Assembly (NCBI RefSeq): GCF_000149955.1
Contig: NC_030986.1
Span: 3,039,185-3,103,184 of the forward strand
From: Fusarium oxysporum f. sp. lycopersici 4287
Lineage: Eukaryota > Ascomycota > Sordariomycetes > Hypocreales > Nectriaceae
Length of the DNA stretch: 64,000 bases
Direction of reading: 5' to 3'
Positions 1-10,947 of the stretch are shown piece by piece (position 1 is the stretch's first letter; each line of letters opens with the position of its first letter). The notes under the pieces are model-generated. The model was not told the origin of the DNA. It saw only the letters and a program-made list of their open reading frames with translations, and searched no databases. A program made the position numbers and the translations under genes.

Positions 1-32
1 ATAACTTAGGAGCAAACTGGTGATGCTTCAGC

Positions 33-352
33 CACACTCACCTTTCAGCGAAAAGTGAACCCTCCCGAAAAGCTTCTTTCTTAACTTAAACTCACAAGAT
101 ATCATTGTTATCAGTTCGGCTTGTAAAGATTCTGTTGTACCATCATTATGTAATAGATTTTTCTCATGTTGCGTCTCCCACAAAACTCCAATCGCTAGCT
201 GCATCCCATTCAAAGTCTTGTCCATGTCAATATCTCGTCTGATTATAGGCTCAACATAGCCACCACCGGCTCGTATTGGTGCTTGGGGGTTGCTCCCATT
301 CCGGATAGCTGGGCTTGTGGTTTGGTCTTGGCTTCTGAGTTTTGCATTCTGA
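33..352 (-). CDS. Possible internal exon of an unidentified gene running off the left edge
   Basis: On the minus strand one frame stays open from a putative acceptor (TTTCAG just above 352) down to a good donor (GTGAGT, starting at 32). The stretch encodes roughly 106 residues, including RAGGGYVEP and an inner Met at 225. Both ends look like splice sites, and the next exon would lie outside the window. Upstream at 353-386 is a GTAAGC donor, but pairing it with this acceptor gives an intron of only about 34 nt, shorter than any other intron here, so the upstream join is doubtful. I do not recognise the family. It could be a decayed gene. Confidence 0.25.
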
Positions 353-982
353 AATAGCTATGGGATTTGAATCCTTGCTTACCGTCTCATGCTTCTATTT
401 TCTGTCGCGATTTGATGCATCGATGGAAGTCTAGAAGCGAATTTCGGAAGAGATCTACTCCAAAGATAGACCTGAAACATGCCGTGACCTGAACTAACCA
501 TTTTACCAATCCCATCAACCAGAATGAAGCGTCTTTGCTCGTGGACAGAGCTTGTCTTGGGCCCAGAAAGAAACATATATCAATCTCTCGACCCCGGCTC
601 GCTCCCATTTATAGAACCGCGCCTCAAGTGTGCGAGCCGTAGTGCGCCCTTGACCACACCAGACAGATCAGTCCAGCCAAGGCAAAGATCAACTAATCTT
701 TGGCCTACGGATAACAGAGGTTCTGCCATAAACTAACATATCATAACCGTCCCCGTAGTTACGTGGCCTTGCACGGCACGCAACCGTTGACCCGTTCCTA
801 GGATCATCCATTCATAGCTTGTGGCTCCCCAGGATATCCCCGCCCATTCACGGAAGGCTTGAAATCTTATTATAATTACCGATATCTCCTGTCAAGATAT
901 TAAAGTAGGCATCTGGCAGGTTATCGATCTCTTGCTCGTCCTTTCATTCGTTCCCTTTCTTTCGTTTTCCTCTCCTATCATC
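353..982. other. Intergenic stretch, no supportable gene
   Basis: Short overlapping frames on both strands around 379-736 lack codon coherence and conserved motifs. The end of the stretch (about 900-980) is pyrimidine-rich with repeated TTTCxTTTC, the usual look of a fungal promoter or leader, and serves the small gene starting at 983. Confidence 0.4.
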
Positions 983-1462
983 ATGCCTATCCTAAGTTAT
1001 TTATACTCGTGGGTCAAACCACGCCAATGTCAACGTGAAGGCCGATCTCCTTCTTTCTCTCTTGGCAAGAAGAAGCGCACAAAGTCAGGGCTAGATAAGA
1101 ACGAAAAGGAAGATTTTCAGCGATCCAAAATAATTCGAAAGTCATTACAAAGTCGTGCCTCTTCACGAGCAACTGTGCGACAGGAAGATGAAAACGACAC
1201 TGAAGAGGAGGATAGAAATACAAGTCTCAGGACAGACTGGAAAGCATACGAAGCTGATATTCAGCGAAACAAATCAACGCTGATGCGAAGGCACCCGGGA
1301 GTCGATCGCTCGAGAATACAAACTCACGCAGGATCCTCCTCATCCCGACCTCAACCACAATCTTTCTCATCAAGTTCAACCAACCCCTACTCTCCGCTTT
1401 CACCAACGACATCAACTTCAACAGCAAGCCCAGCTTCGCCAGAAATAGGAAGAGCGTTTTAA
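983..1462 (+). CDS. Small Ser-rich basic hypothetical protein
   Basis: This is a single-exon frame of 159 residues. The reading frame is open further upstream, but 983 is its first ATG. The N-terminus (MPILSYLYSWVKPRQ) is hydrophobic to amphipathic. It is followed by a Lys/Arg-rich part (residues about 25-60) and an acidic patch (EDENDTEEED). The C-terminal 60 residues consist largely of Ser, Thr and Pro, so most of the protein is probably disordered. I recognise no domain or family. A pyrimidine-rich tract lies directly before the start, as in typical fungal leaders, which together with the length favours a real gene. The function is unknown. Confidence 0.5.
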   Translation: MPILSYLYSWVKPRQCQREGRSPSFSLGKKKRTKSGLDKNEKEDFQRSKIIRKSLQSRASSRATVRQEDENDTEEEDRNTSLRTDWKAYEADIQRNKSTLMRRHPGVDRSRIQTHAGSSSSRPQPQSFSSSSTNPYSPLSPTTSTSTASPASPEIGRAF

Positions 1463-1688
1463 TACCACAGGCTTGAAGCATGAAGTATGGACCATGAAAC
1501 AAAACCCACAATCACGACATATACCAACATATCTCTACATAACTTTTAGACAAGAACTGGAATTATTTATACCATGGGAGCAGTGGCGTTGAGACGGCGG
1601 GAAAGGCCTTTGACATGTCAGAGGTGTAATGAGAATGAAGCCTTTATGTATGATAACATTTTCAATCGTAATAACGTGTTCCTATCTC

Positions 1689-2980
1689 TTAAGCGCCGAT
1701 TTCATTTGTGACCTTGACAAACTTTTCCCACTGTCTCCAGGCCTCGCCACTCTTGAGGGCCCAGCGAGCTCTTCGGATACCCTCTTTCCAGCGCTGCCCA
1801 CCAGGGCCGCGCTCAGTGATGACCTTGCCGTCATCCCCCTCACCCATGTTGCTGGTATCAGACTCGCAGATACCTGATGTGACGAGCAAAGCCGCAGTGT
1901 TGAGGAGAACAAACTCAAGAATCGGGTCATCGTCAGGCAACTCATTGTGCAGAATTCGAGACAAGATCTCTGCATTCTCGGAGGGTTCTTTACCAGATGA
2001 CACTGTATCCAGGGGATGGGTGCTCAGACCAAAGTCGCTCGGGTGCACGGTGAAGTGCTCAACCTCGAGCCTTCCAGCACTGGTCTCGTTGACCCTCCAG
2101 CACAGAGTGTTGCCAGCGCAGCTGACTTCATCGAGTTCTTCTTCGCCGCAGATGATGAGAGCCTTTTTGAAACCAGCCATGCACAGCGCCTCAGCGAAGG
2201 CCGGACCAAGATCCCTTCGGCCAACACCAATGACACGGGCTTCAAGCACATCTTCAACAGGGTTGGCCAAGGGGCCGAGATTGTTGAAAACTGTCCTCCA
2301 GGGCAGTTGCTTGCGGATGGGTGCGACGTAGCGCATACCAGTGTGGAACACAGGGGCAAACAGAAAAGTGTAGTTAGTCTCAGAGTAAGCCTTGACCAAA
2401 GTGCCAGGCCGGATGGCGCTGATGATGGGAGGCTGAGGCTTCATACAAGCGACCAAGTCAGCACTGCCAGACTTTGAGGTGCTGGCTTTGTTACCGTGCT
2501 TGGAAACCATGAGCAAGGCTGAGGCCAGGATGGATGAGGTGGTGCTGATGTTGAAGGTATCATGGCCATCACCTCCAGTTCCAACAATGTCACACTGAGA
2601 TCATGTTAACAGTTGCTCATTCATCAAGTAGATTTGGTCCGATTACTTACCAATCCACCGTTGTAATCCCCCTCCTTTCGCCCTCTTCGTTCGATAACTT
2701 CCTTCAGCTCCTCTACAGGAATAGATGCAGCGGCCTCTCGCATGACACGCGCGCACTCAGCCAAAACATCAGCTCTGAAATCAAGCTTTGTGAAATGCAA
2801 TGCCATGAGAAGAGAAGCTGTTTGAGCCTCAGTGACCTGATTTGTGAAAAAGTGAGAGATCGCCTCGGCAATCTCCTGAGGAGAGACAGCAGACTCGTTA
2901 GGCCAGAGCTTGGTCAGAAGAGGCTTGATATTGACAGGTGGGAGGGCATTTTGCCCATCATCTTGGGATTGAGATGCCAT
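1689..2980 (-). CDS. trpD: Anthranilate phosphoribosyltransferase
   Basis: The enzyme joins anthranilate and PRPP to give phosphoribosyl-anthranilate, the second step of tryptophan synthesis; the yeast gene is TRP4. There are two exons, complement(2651..2980) and complement(1689..2594). The 56-nt intron has GTAAGT and CAG ends, and joining restores YNGGL-CDIVGTGGDGHDTFNIST. The protein is 411 residues. Visible family marks are the N-terminal helical part (residues 1-100), the PRPP-binding glycine loop GTGGDGHDTFN at about 115, KHGNKASTSKSGSADL at about 141, and NNLGPLANP. The fungal enzyme is fused to nothing here. Two GCN4/CPC1-type sites lie 130-150 bp upstream of the ATG, suggesting cross-pathway (amino-acid starvation) control. 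The gene is divergent to TFIIB. Confidence 0.95.
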
Positions 2981-4229
2981 CTTGGTACTTTGCTAGAACG
3001 AACAGGAGGCTTGGATAGAGAGTGATGATGGAGAGAATCGACCAAGCACGGTTGGTGAGTTGATCGGGGTATCGCTCTTCTTTGTTCAATATTGAGATGT
3101 TTGTTCTATTGACTCAACTTGTGAATGAGTCGAAAGTACGTACTGCGGAGTGGTCCATCGGCACTTGGTGATTGGCCGACCTCGGACAATGGAAACTCTA
3201 GCGCATCGTTGATGGAGGAGGACAAAATAAAGAGACATTTCATGATGGGCCTGATCATGCAACATCATGAGATCTAACATAGAGAGATGAATTCTTACCT
3301 TGACGTGCTGAAATACAAACCAAGGCTTGTGCTGGTATTACCAATGACTAATCTCGGCCATTCTATAAGATGAATTATCTGAAATGCCCTTTGAAAAACA
3401 GCTTGAAGGAATGACGTCGAAGGGAGAGCTTATAGTAGTTTAGTGTTCGTAATGTCTTGCAGGGAACAGTCCCCGCTGTGGCTGGAGCAATACTGAATTC
3501 GCGATGACTACGTTTAGTTGGGACTACAGAGAGATTCGTGGTGAAAGGAATAGGGAATATCAATCACCCTGGAAAACGGAAGTACATATCCAGAACTCAG
3601 AGTCTGTTGTAACTATCATAGTTGCGTTGGCCAGGCTCATGACAAAGTATTGACAGGTCAGGCTTGGCGCCTAGACTTGTGATTTGTCGGGAGTTACTAT
3701 TTAGGCTAGATACCTAGGTACCTAGGTGGACGAAGAAGGATTACGGAGTAGGTAATCAAGTCAAGCCTACAAGAACAAAACAAGCAGACTTGCCAAAGCT
3801 TTATTTGTTCAAGGTTTCTTTGTTGGTAATTTGTAAACTTTCCCCAAGGTTCTGCAGAATCTGTCAGCAAGAACAAAGAGATCACGTGCTCATGTATCGT
3901 TCTAGATCTCTACCACCTGTTCTTCAGTGCGCTTTTATGAACTCTAGCAGTGGATGTCCATCTTATTTATTTAATTGCAAACACAACCTGAACAACTGTC
4001 CTTGATATTTTCCCTTTGTGATTCACTCAGAAGTTGTGCGAGGCAAGGTATTTAATGAGGCTGCCTGCCCAGAGGTCTGGAGCCTAAACGCCATCGCAGT
4101 CAGAGCTCGCTTAGTCATTCTTATCATACAATCCATTGGACAAAGCGCCCTTCCTCACCTAACTTCGCCGCATCTCATTTTCGAACGAAACATCCTCTTC
4201 AACCTAAACGGCAGAACGCGCCGCCTCGA
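2981..4229. other. Shared upstream region of trpD and TFIIB
   Basis: This is the divergent intergenic region between two start codons. It carries CPC1-like sites at 3110-3131 and a perfect 16-bp palindrome at 3712-3727. No gene is supported; the small frames at 3086-3563 and 3790-4233 have no conserved content. Confidence 0.5.
3110..3131. promoter_or_regulatory. Pair of GCN4/CPC1-type (TGACTCA) sites upstream of trpD
   Basis: TGACTCA is exact at 3110-3116, and TGAGTC (the inverted core) is at 3126-3131, within an 8-base site with one mismatch. The bZIP activator CPC1/GCN4 binds this element upstream of amino-acid genes. The spacing, 130-150 bp before the trpD ATG, fits such a role. The role is inferred from sequence only. 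Confidence 0.55.
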
Positions 4230-5270
4230 ATGATGCCCCCTAACGGCAGCGATGCGCCTGCTTTTGAGGAAGACCTCAGTAACATCCTAGTATGCCCTGA
4301 GTGCAACATCAGCCCGCCCCACCTAGTCGAGGAGTTCTCCAGCGGTGATACAGTATGCGAAGACTGCGGCATGGTAGTCGGCTCGAGAATCATTGATACG
4401 AGGTCAGAATGGCGAACTTTTGCAAATGACGACCAAGGAGGCGACGACCCCAGCCGTGTTGGTGGACCGCAGGATGAGTTTGTCGAAGGCCAGCAACTCG
4501 CGACGACTGTAGCCTTTTCCGAAACCAAGGCACACAAGGCTCTGTCCAGGACTCAAAACAACACCAACCAAGACAAGTCACAGAAGGGTCTCATGCAAGC
4601 TTATAAGGAGATTGTTTCCTACTGCGAAGCTATCAACATGGGCACGAACGTATCCAACGCTGCAAAGCACATCTTCAAGCTCGTGGATAAGCACAAGTTC
4701 CTCAAAGGAAAGCCCCAAGAGGCCGTCATTGCAGGCTGCATCTTCATCGCGTGCCGGCAGAACAACGTGCCTCGAACCTTCCGTGAAATCTTCAACCTGA
4801 CTAGCGTGAGCAAGAAGGAAGTCGGTCGAGTTTTCAAGCAACTTCAGAGCTTTCTGCAGAAGCTGCAGGACCAAGACGGCGAAGCCACAGGTCTCAACAC
4901 AGTCACCAACTACGAGAACACATCAGTGGGTGCCGAGGATCTATGCGGCCGTTATGTGTCTCAGCTTGGCTTCACGAAACAGAACAAAATCTCAAAGATC
5001 TCTCGCTCCTTGGCAGAGCGGGCCAACAATATTTCGGCACTCGCAGGACGATCGCCTCTATCCGTTGCCGCAGCATGCATCTACATGGCGTGCCAGATCG
5101 TCGGAGAATCGCGCAGCTCACTACCTATAGCCAAGCAGGCGGGTGTCAGCGATGGTACAGTCAAGACTGCTTACAAACACTTGTACGCTGCCCGCGAGCA
5201 GCTCATCACGAAGGAGTGGTTCGAGGGAGGGGCTAGCATGGAGAAGCTTACACCGGCTACTGCGGCATAG
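4230..5270 (+). CDS. SUA7: Transcription initiation factor IIB (TFIIB)
   Basis: TFIIB bridges TBP-bound promoter DNA and RNA polymerase II in the pre-initiation complex in the nucleus and helps set the start site. This is a single-exon gene of 346 residues, the usual length. The N-terminal zinc ribbon has Cys22, Cys25, Cys43 and Cys46. The B-reader/linker with SEWRTFAND follows at about 57-66. Two cyclin folds follow at about 115-210 (GLMQAYKEI to FKQLQSFL) and about 228-325 (GAEDLCGRYVSQLGF to AYKHLYAAREQL). Two Met codons are adjacent (4230 and 4233) and either may start. The gene name follows the yeast SUA7 orthologue. Confidence 0.96.
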   Translation: MMPPNGSDAPAFEEDLSNILVCPECNISPPHLVEEFSSGDTVCEDCGMVVGSRIIDTRSEWRTFANDDQGGDDPSRVGGPQDEFVEGQQLATTVAFSETKAHKALSRTQNNTNQDKSQKGLMQAYKEIVSYCEAINMGTNVSNAAKHIFKLVDKHKFLKGKPQEAVIAGCIFIACRQNNVPRTFREIFNLTSVSKKEVGRVFKQLQSFLQKLQDQDGEATGLNTVTNYENTSVGAEDLCGRYVSQLGFTKQNKISKISRSLAERANNISALAGRSPLSVAAACIYMACQIVGESRSSLPIAKQAGVSDGTVKTAYKHLYAAREQLITKEWFEGGASMEKLTPATAA

Positions 5271-7850
5271 GAGCGCCCATGTGCTATCATGGTATAGAAT
5301 GACGTTATTCCGGCATTAAAGGATGTTATAAAGAAATTGCCGCCTTGTATTTTTTTCTTATTCTTTTTCTAAACATAGCGAAGTCCCGGGGTGGACAGCA
5401 AGCAGCGTATTGAATTTACACAAAGATTGAAACCAAGGAAGTCTGTGAAGATATAATGATGTTCAGCCATGAAACCTTAAAGCAGTCTCAGTGAAACTTC
5501 TTCTGAGTGCCGGCATGAGTTGTCGTCAGCAGTGGGAATAGATGGGGCGGGAATGCCGTGAAACCGCGGGAGGGACCTTGAATCCGCTGCCTGTCATTCT
5601 TCAAGGAAAAAGAAAGAAAAATTCTACTCTAGATCGTTCTTGGAAGGCTAGGATGTGCTACTAATGCAGACCCGCTGTTGATGTTTCTTTGACGGGGCAG
5701 ATAAGTCTCCTCTACTCTACATAAGGAATAACATACCCGGCCGGGTTTATTAAGCAGGAGCCAGGCTTGATTTTTGCCGTGGGGGGCCTGTTCGTTCTTT
5801 ATGATCTGAGGACCCTTTGATAGTAGTCTTGGCATTGCACGGGTTGACGATGCAGGCTGCAGGCTGTTTCCCTGTGTGCCACTACGTATGTACGTGCATA
5901 TGGGTATGCAACAGCTGAAGCTGAAGAAAGCACCTGATGTCTCGCTGCTATTCCCGTCTGTATGTGTGACGTGAGGAATCAGCCCTTCAAAAGGTTCTGG
6001 CTACCTATGAACAGACTCGGGTACATAGCTGATTAGGTGCGTGTCAGCAACATCATGTGAATTGTAAGATGGTGTTGCGCCATCGTACTCGAGTGGTGTG
6101 AACGAATCCGGAATTCAAGCAAAAGACGAACTGGTGCAAAGACTCGGGCCAGGAGCACCGAATTGAGAAGCGCAGCTAGAGAGAAAGACCGGATGGATCA
6201 AGATGATGCTGGCATATACAATGCTAATGCGCCGCCGGAATAAAGTGGCATGTGTTGTAAGCCAGGCTAAGGCAAGATGCTGTATCGGTATGGATATGGA
6301 TGTTTAGAATTGCCTCAGACGGCATGTCTAATGGGTCTACGGGGCATCGGATGAGGAGCCAGGTTAGGAAGCCCCACAGGTGGAAGAAGAATTGAGAATG
6401 GAAACCCTGCTGTTACTGTCCTGTACAGCATGTGCAGTGCATGTGTGTCTTGCATCTTGTGCAAAGTAACCTTGGCGTTGCAGTGTCGTGTCTGCTTTGG
6501 GCTGTGTTTGATAGGTAATAAAATGTGATAACCATGTTTTTATTCTTGGATTTTGACTCTCTTGACTCAGAAGATACATGAAAAGACAACCTAGGAAAAG
6601 AGACGCTGATAGCATAACGTACCTACCTATATTGTGCATGTCATGCCACGAAGTCAATATAACAATTATCCATCGTTGTTTTGCTACGCACGTCTACTCT
6701 AGTTGCATGCCCGCTTAGCTGAAGCCAACAACACATCTATCACAACGCAACGCAACGCAACGTTGATAAAACCCATGAACCTAAACCTGTAAGCGTGGAT
6801 GTGGACTGGATCGGATAATCGTGCAGTTGTCAAGAGGGTATTCATTAGTTATCGAACATCCTTGAGCACACCAAAGTGCCAGTGGCACCCTTGTCGGAGC
6901 CGAGTTGACCAGGCTGTCATTGTCTTGGCTTGAGCAAAAAGACAGAATGAATAGCTGCATACAGGGTGATTCACTTACTCACGATACGCCAGCGGATACT
7001 TAAGGTATTTTCATACATAAGCACCAAAGTATGACCTCGTAATAGGCAAGGCATCTACATATTTCCTGCAGCCATCGTCATTCTCTCGGCTGCTATTCAG
7101 TCATTTCCCCTACTGCACATCACATCCGTCCATCCACTACTGTATTTATCACCACCACATGCACACACCCACTCACTACAACTCCCACTCACACTGATCC
7201 ATCATATTCCGTCTGCTTTGCCTGCCCCCATAGCCGTTAGCTGCCCCATAACAACATGGGACCCCCCTCCGCTCCCCCCATGTTTAGTGGAAGAGAACCC
7301 TGGGCTAATGGCGCAAAATGCAATCACCACGAGGGCCTTGCCGAGGGACGAGGTGCAAAGTTCATCAATTGTTAGCTGCTGCAGAACCAGAAAAATGCGT
7401 GAAATGCAACCATGTCAGACCACGCCCATACCCTGCTCAGTGAGTGTCAGGGGTCGTAAGATAGACTGCGATTCGTCTGACGGGCCGATGCACCGTGCTC
7501 AGAAGCAGAAGCTCGAGGTTGGAGAAATTGACTAATATTTTTGTACTGTACTGTAAACAGACAATCGAATGCAAATGGGTTAAGTTAGCCATACGCGCAG
7601 TACAAGAATGGGACATTTCGCTGCTGGGTTCATAGTTTATCTAAATCTCCCTCTCTCACTTTCCTCAGAGGCTGGACCTTGGCTGGCGAGAAAGAAGGAC
7701 AAGCGTCCTACGGTATTATACTGGATGTCTAAACTAAAGACTCAAGAATCACAAATCATGATGCCCAGCTTTAAACGGCTTCACGGCCGTGCCTTGGTTG
7801 CTACTGCTCCTGTTTACTGCTCTGGACCAGCTGCTTCGTCGACCATCAAG
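5271..7850. other. Long intergenic region between TFIIB and the asparaginase gene
   Basis: About 2.6 kb with no supportable gene. Frames at 5629-5835, 6364-6657 and 7218-7535 have biased, motif-free translations and no start or splice context. A short tandem array (CAACG)x4 lies at 6743-6762. GATA cores occur at 6765-6768 and 6814-6817; such cores are used by nitrogen regulators but are too common to prove anything here. The last 600 bp (C-rich, CACTCA-type runs) look like promoter or leader sequence. Confidence 0.45.
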
Positions 7851-9071
7851 ATGGCCCCTTCATCGGCTTCTTGGACAACTTGCCTGTGGCGAATCATCCT
7901 GAGTGTGTTGGCCCCTTCAACGGCGCTGCTCCAGTTTGGTTCATGGGCCGCTTCAGTCTTCGGCCCTCCTGTTCATGAGCTGTATCTTCAACCACACTTC
8001 TCCGCACTGCAAAAAGCGCCAATACAGACAGGCATCCCGTTTGAAATTTCAACCACCCCTGAGTTCAACTGCTTCAGTCCGAATCTTCCAAATATCACCA
8101 TCTATGCGACAGGGGGCACTATCGCTGGATCTGCTAGTTCGGCTGACCAAACGACGGGATATCAATCAGCTGCGCTGAGTGTCCAATCCCTCATTGATGC
8201 GGTGCCACAGCTGTGCAATGTTGCCAACGTGAGAGGCGTTCAATTCGCCAACACAGACAGTATAGACATGAGTTCAGACATGTTACAGGCGTTGGCGGAG
8301 CAAATCCAGGCTGATCTCAACAGTCCATCTACACAAGGCGCTGTTGTGACGCACGGAACCGACACTCTGGATGAGTCGGCTTTCTTCCTTGATCTCACGA
8401 TCCAGAGCGATAAACCCGTGGTTGTAACGGGTTCTATGCGTCCTGCGACGGCTATAAGCGCTGATGGACCCATGAATTTGCTGTCTTCAGTGACTTTGGC
8501 TGCTAGTCAGAACGCCAGAGGCAGGGGAGTCATGATTGCCATCAACGACCGCATCGGATCTGCTCGCTTCACGACAAAGGTGAACGCCAACCATCTCGAT
8601 GCTTTTCAAGCTCCTGATAGCGGCTTGTTGGGAACATTTGTCAATATCCAGCCTGTCTTCTTTTACCCGCCATCACGGCCTCTGGGCCACCACCATTTCA
8701 AATTACAATCCAGACCTCCATCGTCAGCGCTGCCTCAAGTGGACATCCTCTACGCTTACCAGGAGCTCAGCGTTGGCATGTTCAAGGCGGCTGTTGATCT
8801 CGGCGCACGAGGTATCGTCCTCGCAGGCCTTGGTGCTGGATTCTGGACTTCCAAGGGCACTGAGGAGATCCGACGCATAGTCCGTGAAACCAAGATTCCC
8901 GTGATAGTGAGCCGTCGACCAGAAGGCGGTTTCGTGGGACCCTGTCAGGCAGGAATCGGAGCTGGTTTCCTTAACCCCCAAAAAGCGAGGATCCAGCTCC
9001 AACTCGCGCTTGAGGCCAAGATGGACAACGACGCCATCCGGGCTCTTTTTGAGCACGCGGGAGTGCACTAA
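7851..9071 (+). CDS. L-asparaginase, type II-like, with N-terminal hydrophobic segment
   Basis: The enzyme hydrolyses L-asparagine to aspartate and ammonia. Both threonine catalytic signatures are present: ATGGTIAG with nucleophile Thr87, and THGTDT at 168-172 carrying the second Thr (170) and Asp171. VTGSMRPAT follows at about 192. I chose ATG 7851 (406 residues) because its context, AAGATGG, is strong and the total then approaches the usual 330-400 residues. The frame is also open upstream with in-frame Met codons at 7758 and 7608. A hydrophobic stretch at residues about 12-36 is followed by a region with Asn-X-Thr at 81-83, so the product is probably secreted or anchored outside the membrane. 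It is a single exon with 1.9 kb of non-coding DNA after it. Confidence 0.9.
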   Translation: MAPSSASWTTCLWRIILSVLAPSTALLQFGSWAASVFGPPVHELYLQPHFSALQKAPIQTGIPFEISTTPEFNCFSPNLPNITIYATGGTIAGSASSADQTTGYQSAALSVQSLIDAVPQLCNVANVRGVQFANTDSIDMSSDMLQALAEQIQADLNSPSTQGAVVTHGTDTLDESAFFLDLTIQSDKPVVVTGSMRPATAISADGPMNLLSSVTLAASQNARGRGVMIAINDRIGSARFTTKVNANHLDAFQAPDSGLLGTFVNIQPVFFYPPSRPLGHHHFKLQSRPPSSALPQVDILYAYQELSVGMFKAAVDLGARGIVLAGLGAGFWTSKGTEEIRRIVRETKIPVIVSRRPEGGFVGPCQAGIGAGFLNPQKARIQLQLALEAKMDNDAIRALFEHAGVH

Positions 9072-10947
9072 AGGGGCAAAAGATCAAAGGTTCAGACCAC
9101 AGCAGCATGATACATATTACCAACAGGACCGGTACCTTTTTAGAGGAATTTCCAAAAAGATCACGATCAAATAGGGAAACTCGATACAATTCGGAGGCTT
9201 ACGCATGCATCAGAAAACGGTTTGGATCTTCAGGGCGCATTTTCTTGTCTTTTCAGCGAATGTCAAAAATTGGGTGTGGCTATCTGCTTTTTGTTTTGTT
9301 TTTGTTTTTGCAAAGATCATTTTTCGTTATTTCATCTGGGAGGCATTTTGAATCGGAGTGGCAAAATGGTTAATAGAACCAAACAATCATGGAGGGAGGC
9401 TATCTGCTTTTCGTTGTTCTGCATTGTTGTGCTTATAAAAGTTGATGCGAAGGGGTTGATAAAGCTAGTCCAGCAATCTGTTTTACGGGTGCTTGACATG
9501 CAGGAGTATAATAAAGTTAATTGTATTCAACATATATACTCAAATTACACCTTAACATGGTTCTCAAAGCAACTTATGAGCAAATGCCTAAAGCCAAGAT
9601 ACTCAAGCTGTGGACTTGTCGATAATCCTTGCTCATCAACACGCTCGTGGTGTGCCACGGGTAGCTGCACAAGTGACAGCGGAAGAAGCAAAAAAAAAGT
9701 CACAACCGGAACTGCACGAAAGCAGGCAATAGCGGTCCAACAAGGGGGTCTAGAGAGGGAGCCAGGGCTCGCTACAACTGAAGATCCTTGATGTGTGGTT
9801 GACAGGGGAGTTGGACATGGAGGGTCGTTAAAAGCCCGAGTTGATGCCTCGGGGTTCAAGAAAGATCCGGAAGTATATCCATGCCTATTCCTTTCGCGAG
9901 ATTGCATCATATAATTGCGATAAGTGAATGTCAAATGAAGAATTGGGGTTTGGTGTTTCCCATGATGTGATTTATGGATTTTCTCCCAAAACCATGAAAT
10001 GGTGGTAAAGATATAGATAGCAATTTTTCAACCTGTCAAAAGAGCATGTGTAATTGAGTTTAGAGAGCATATAGTAATCATATAATGTTAGAATGATAGA
10101 ATCCTAAGCTGGTTGGCGGATGATGAGATTGATACTTGCTGATGTTCGTCTCGGTACGTAGACCACAGGTGGTTTTACGATCCACTACGACGGCCGAGCC
10201 GGAGAGAGAACCTGGATTGCGGCTGACTATAAATCGGAGAAGGAGATTTCAGTTCCAATTTTCTAATCAAACCCTCTAGAGGTTCCAATCAATTTGTAAA
10301 GTAAACATTTGCCTAGGAACGCATGGGTGTAATTGCAAAAGTTTATCAGATTAAAATCGTCATGCACTCTATTAATGACTTCCCCCAGATTGAGACATAG
10401 AGGAGGAGCCTCCCGTTCGGCCTCAACGCTCCACGCGTACTCCCCATATTTTATCCCTTTACTTGTAAAGCTTGTCATAACATCAATACACCCATCCAAA
10501 TAGCCTTCTCGAATCATGATAAACTAAACTCATATCTAAGTTCATATTCGTTTATTCCCGCTACAACGCGTCAGCCACCTCGTATAAGCTTATCCTTATT
10601 ATTATCTAGCCGACTACCATCGGACAAAACAACCCTGACACAGACACGCCACCACCGAATCAAGGCAGGCCAAAATTCCTACTCCAGATCGAGATCAACC
10701 ACTTTTTCATCCCTTCCATTCTCACTCATGATTTGATTTGCTCAGCCGTCCTTCTCTCCCCTGGGCAGAGACCGTTACCCCATGGTTGAACAGTTGGGGT
10801 CAGGGCAGGAAATACAGTAACAACAGTCACTCGTTTCAAGTTAATCGACCGATCACGCCCAATCGATTCATTGCGACGTCAGCGAACATCCCGCATGTCG
10901 GCCAAGATAACCTCAATACACTCGTTTTACCCCCTCGCCAAGCCATC
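9072..10947. other. Intergenic region, no supportable gene
   Basis: About 9100-10140 is T-rich and AT-biased with no conserved frame; a 189-codon open stretch at 9222-9791 begins without convincing start context and has low-quality composition. From 10560 to 10947 the sequence becomes C/A-rich, as is usual for the leader of a constitutive gene, here the flippase. Confidence 0.45.

Noticed and set aside
1708..2477. Two plus-strand open frames of 207 and 153 codons opposite trpD
   Set aside because: Antisense shadows of a clearly coding minus-strand exon; no motif or start context.
6743..6762. Four tandem CAACG units
   Set aside because: Too short and isolated to be a minisatellite or CRISPR-like array; chance slippage repeat.
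9222..9934. Plus- and minus-strand frames of 189 and 129 codons between asparaginase and flippase
   Set aside because: They overlap each other, have biased composition from T/C-rich DNA and no recognisable pattern.
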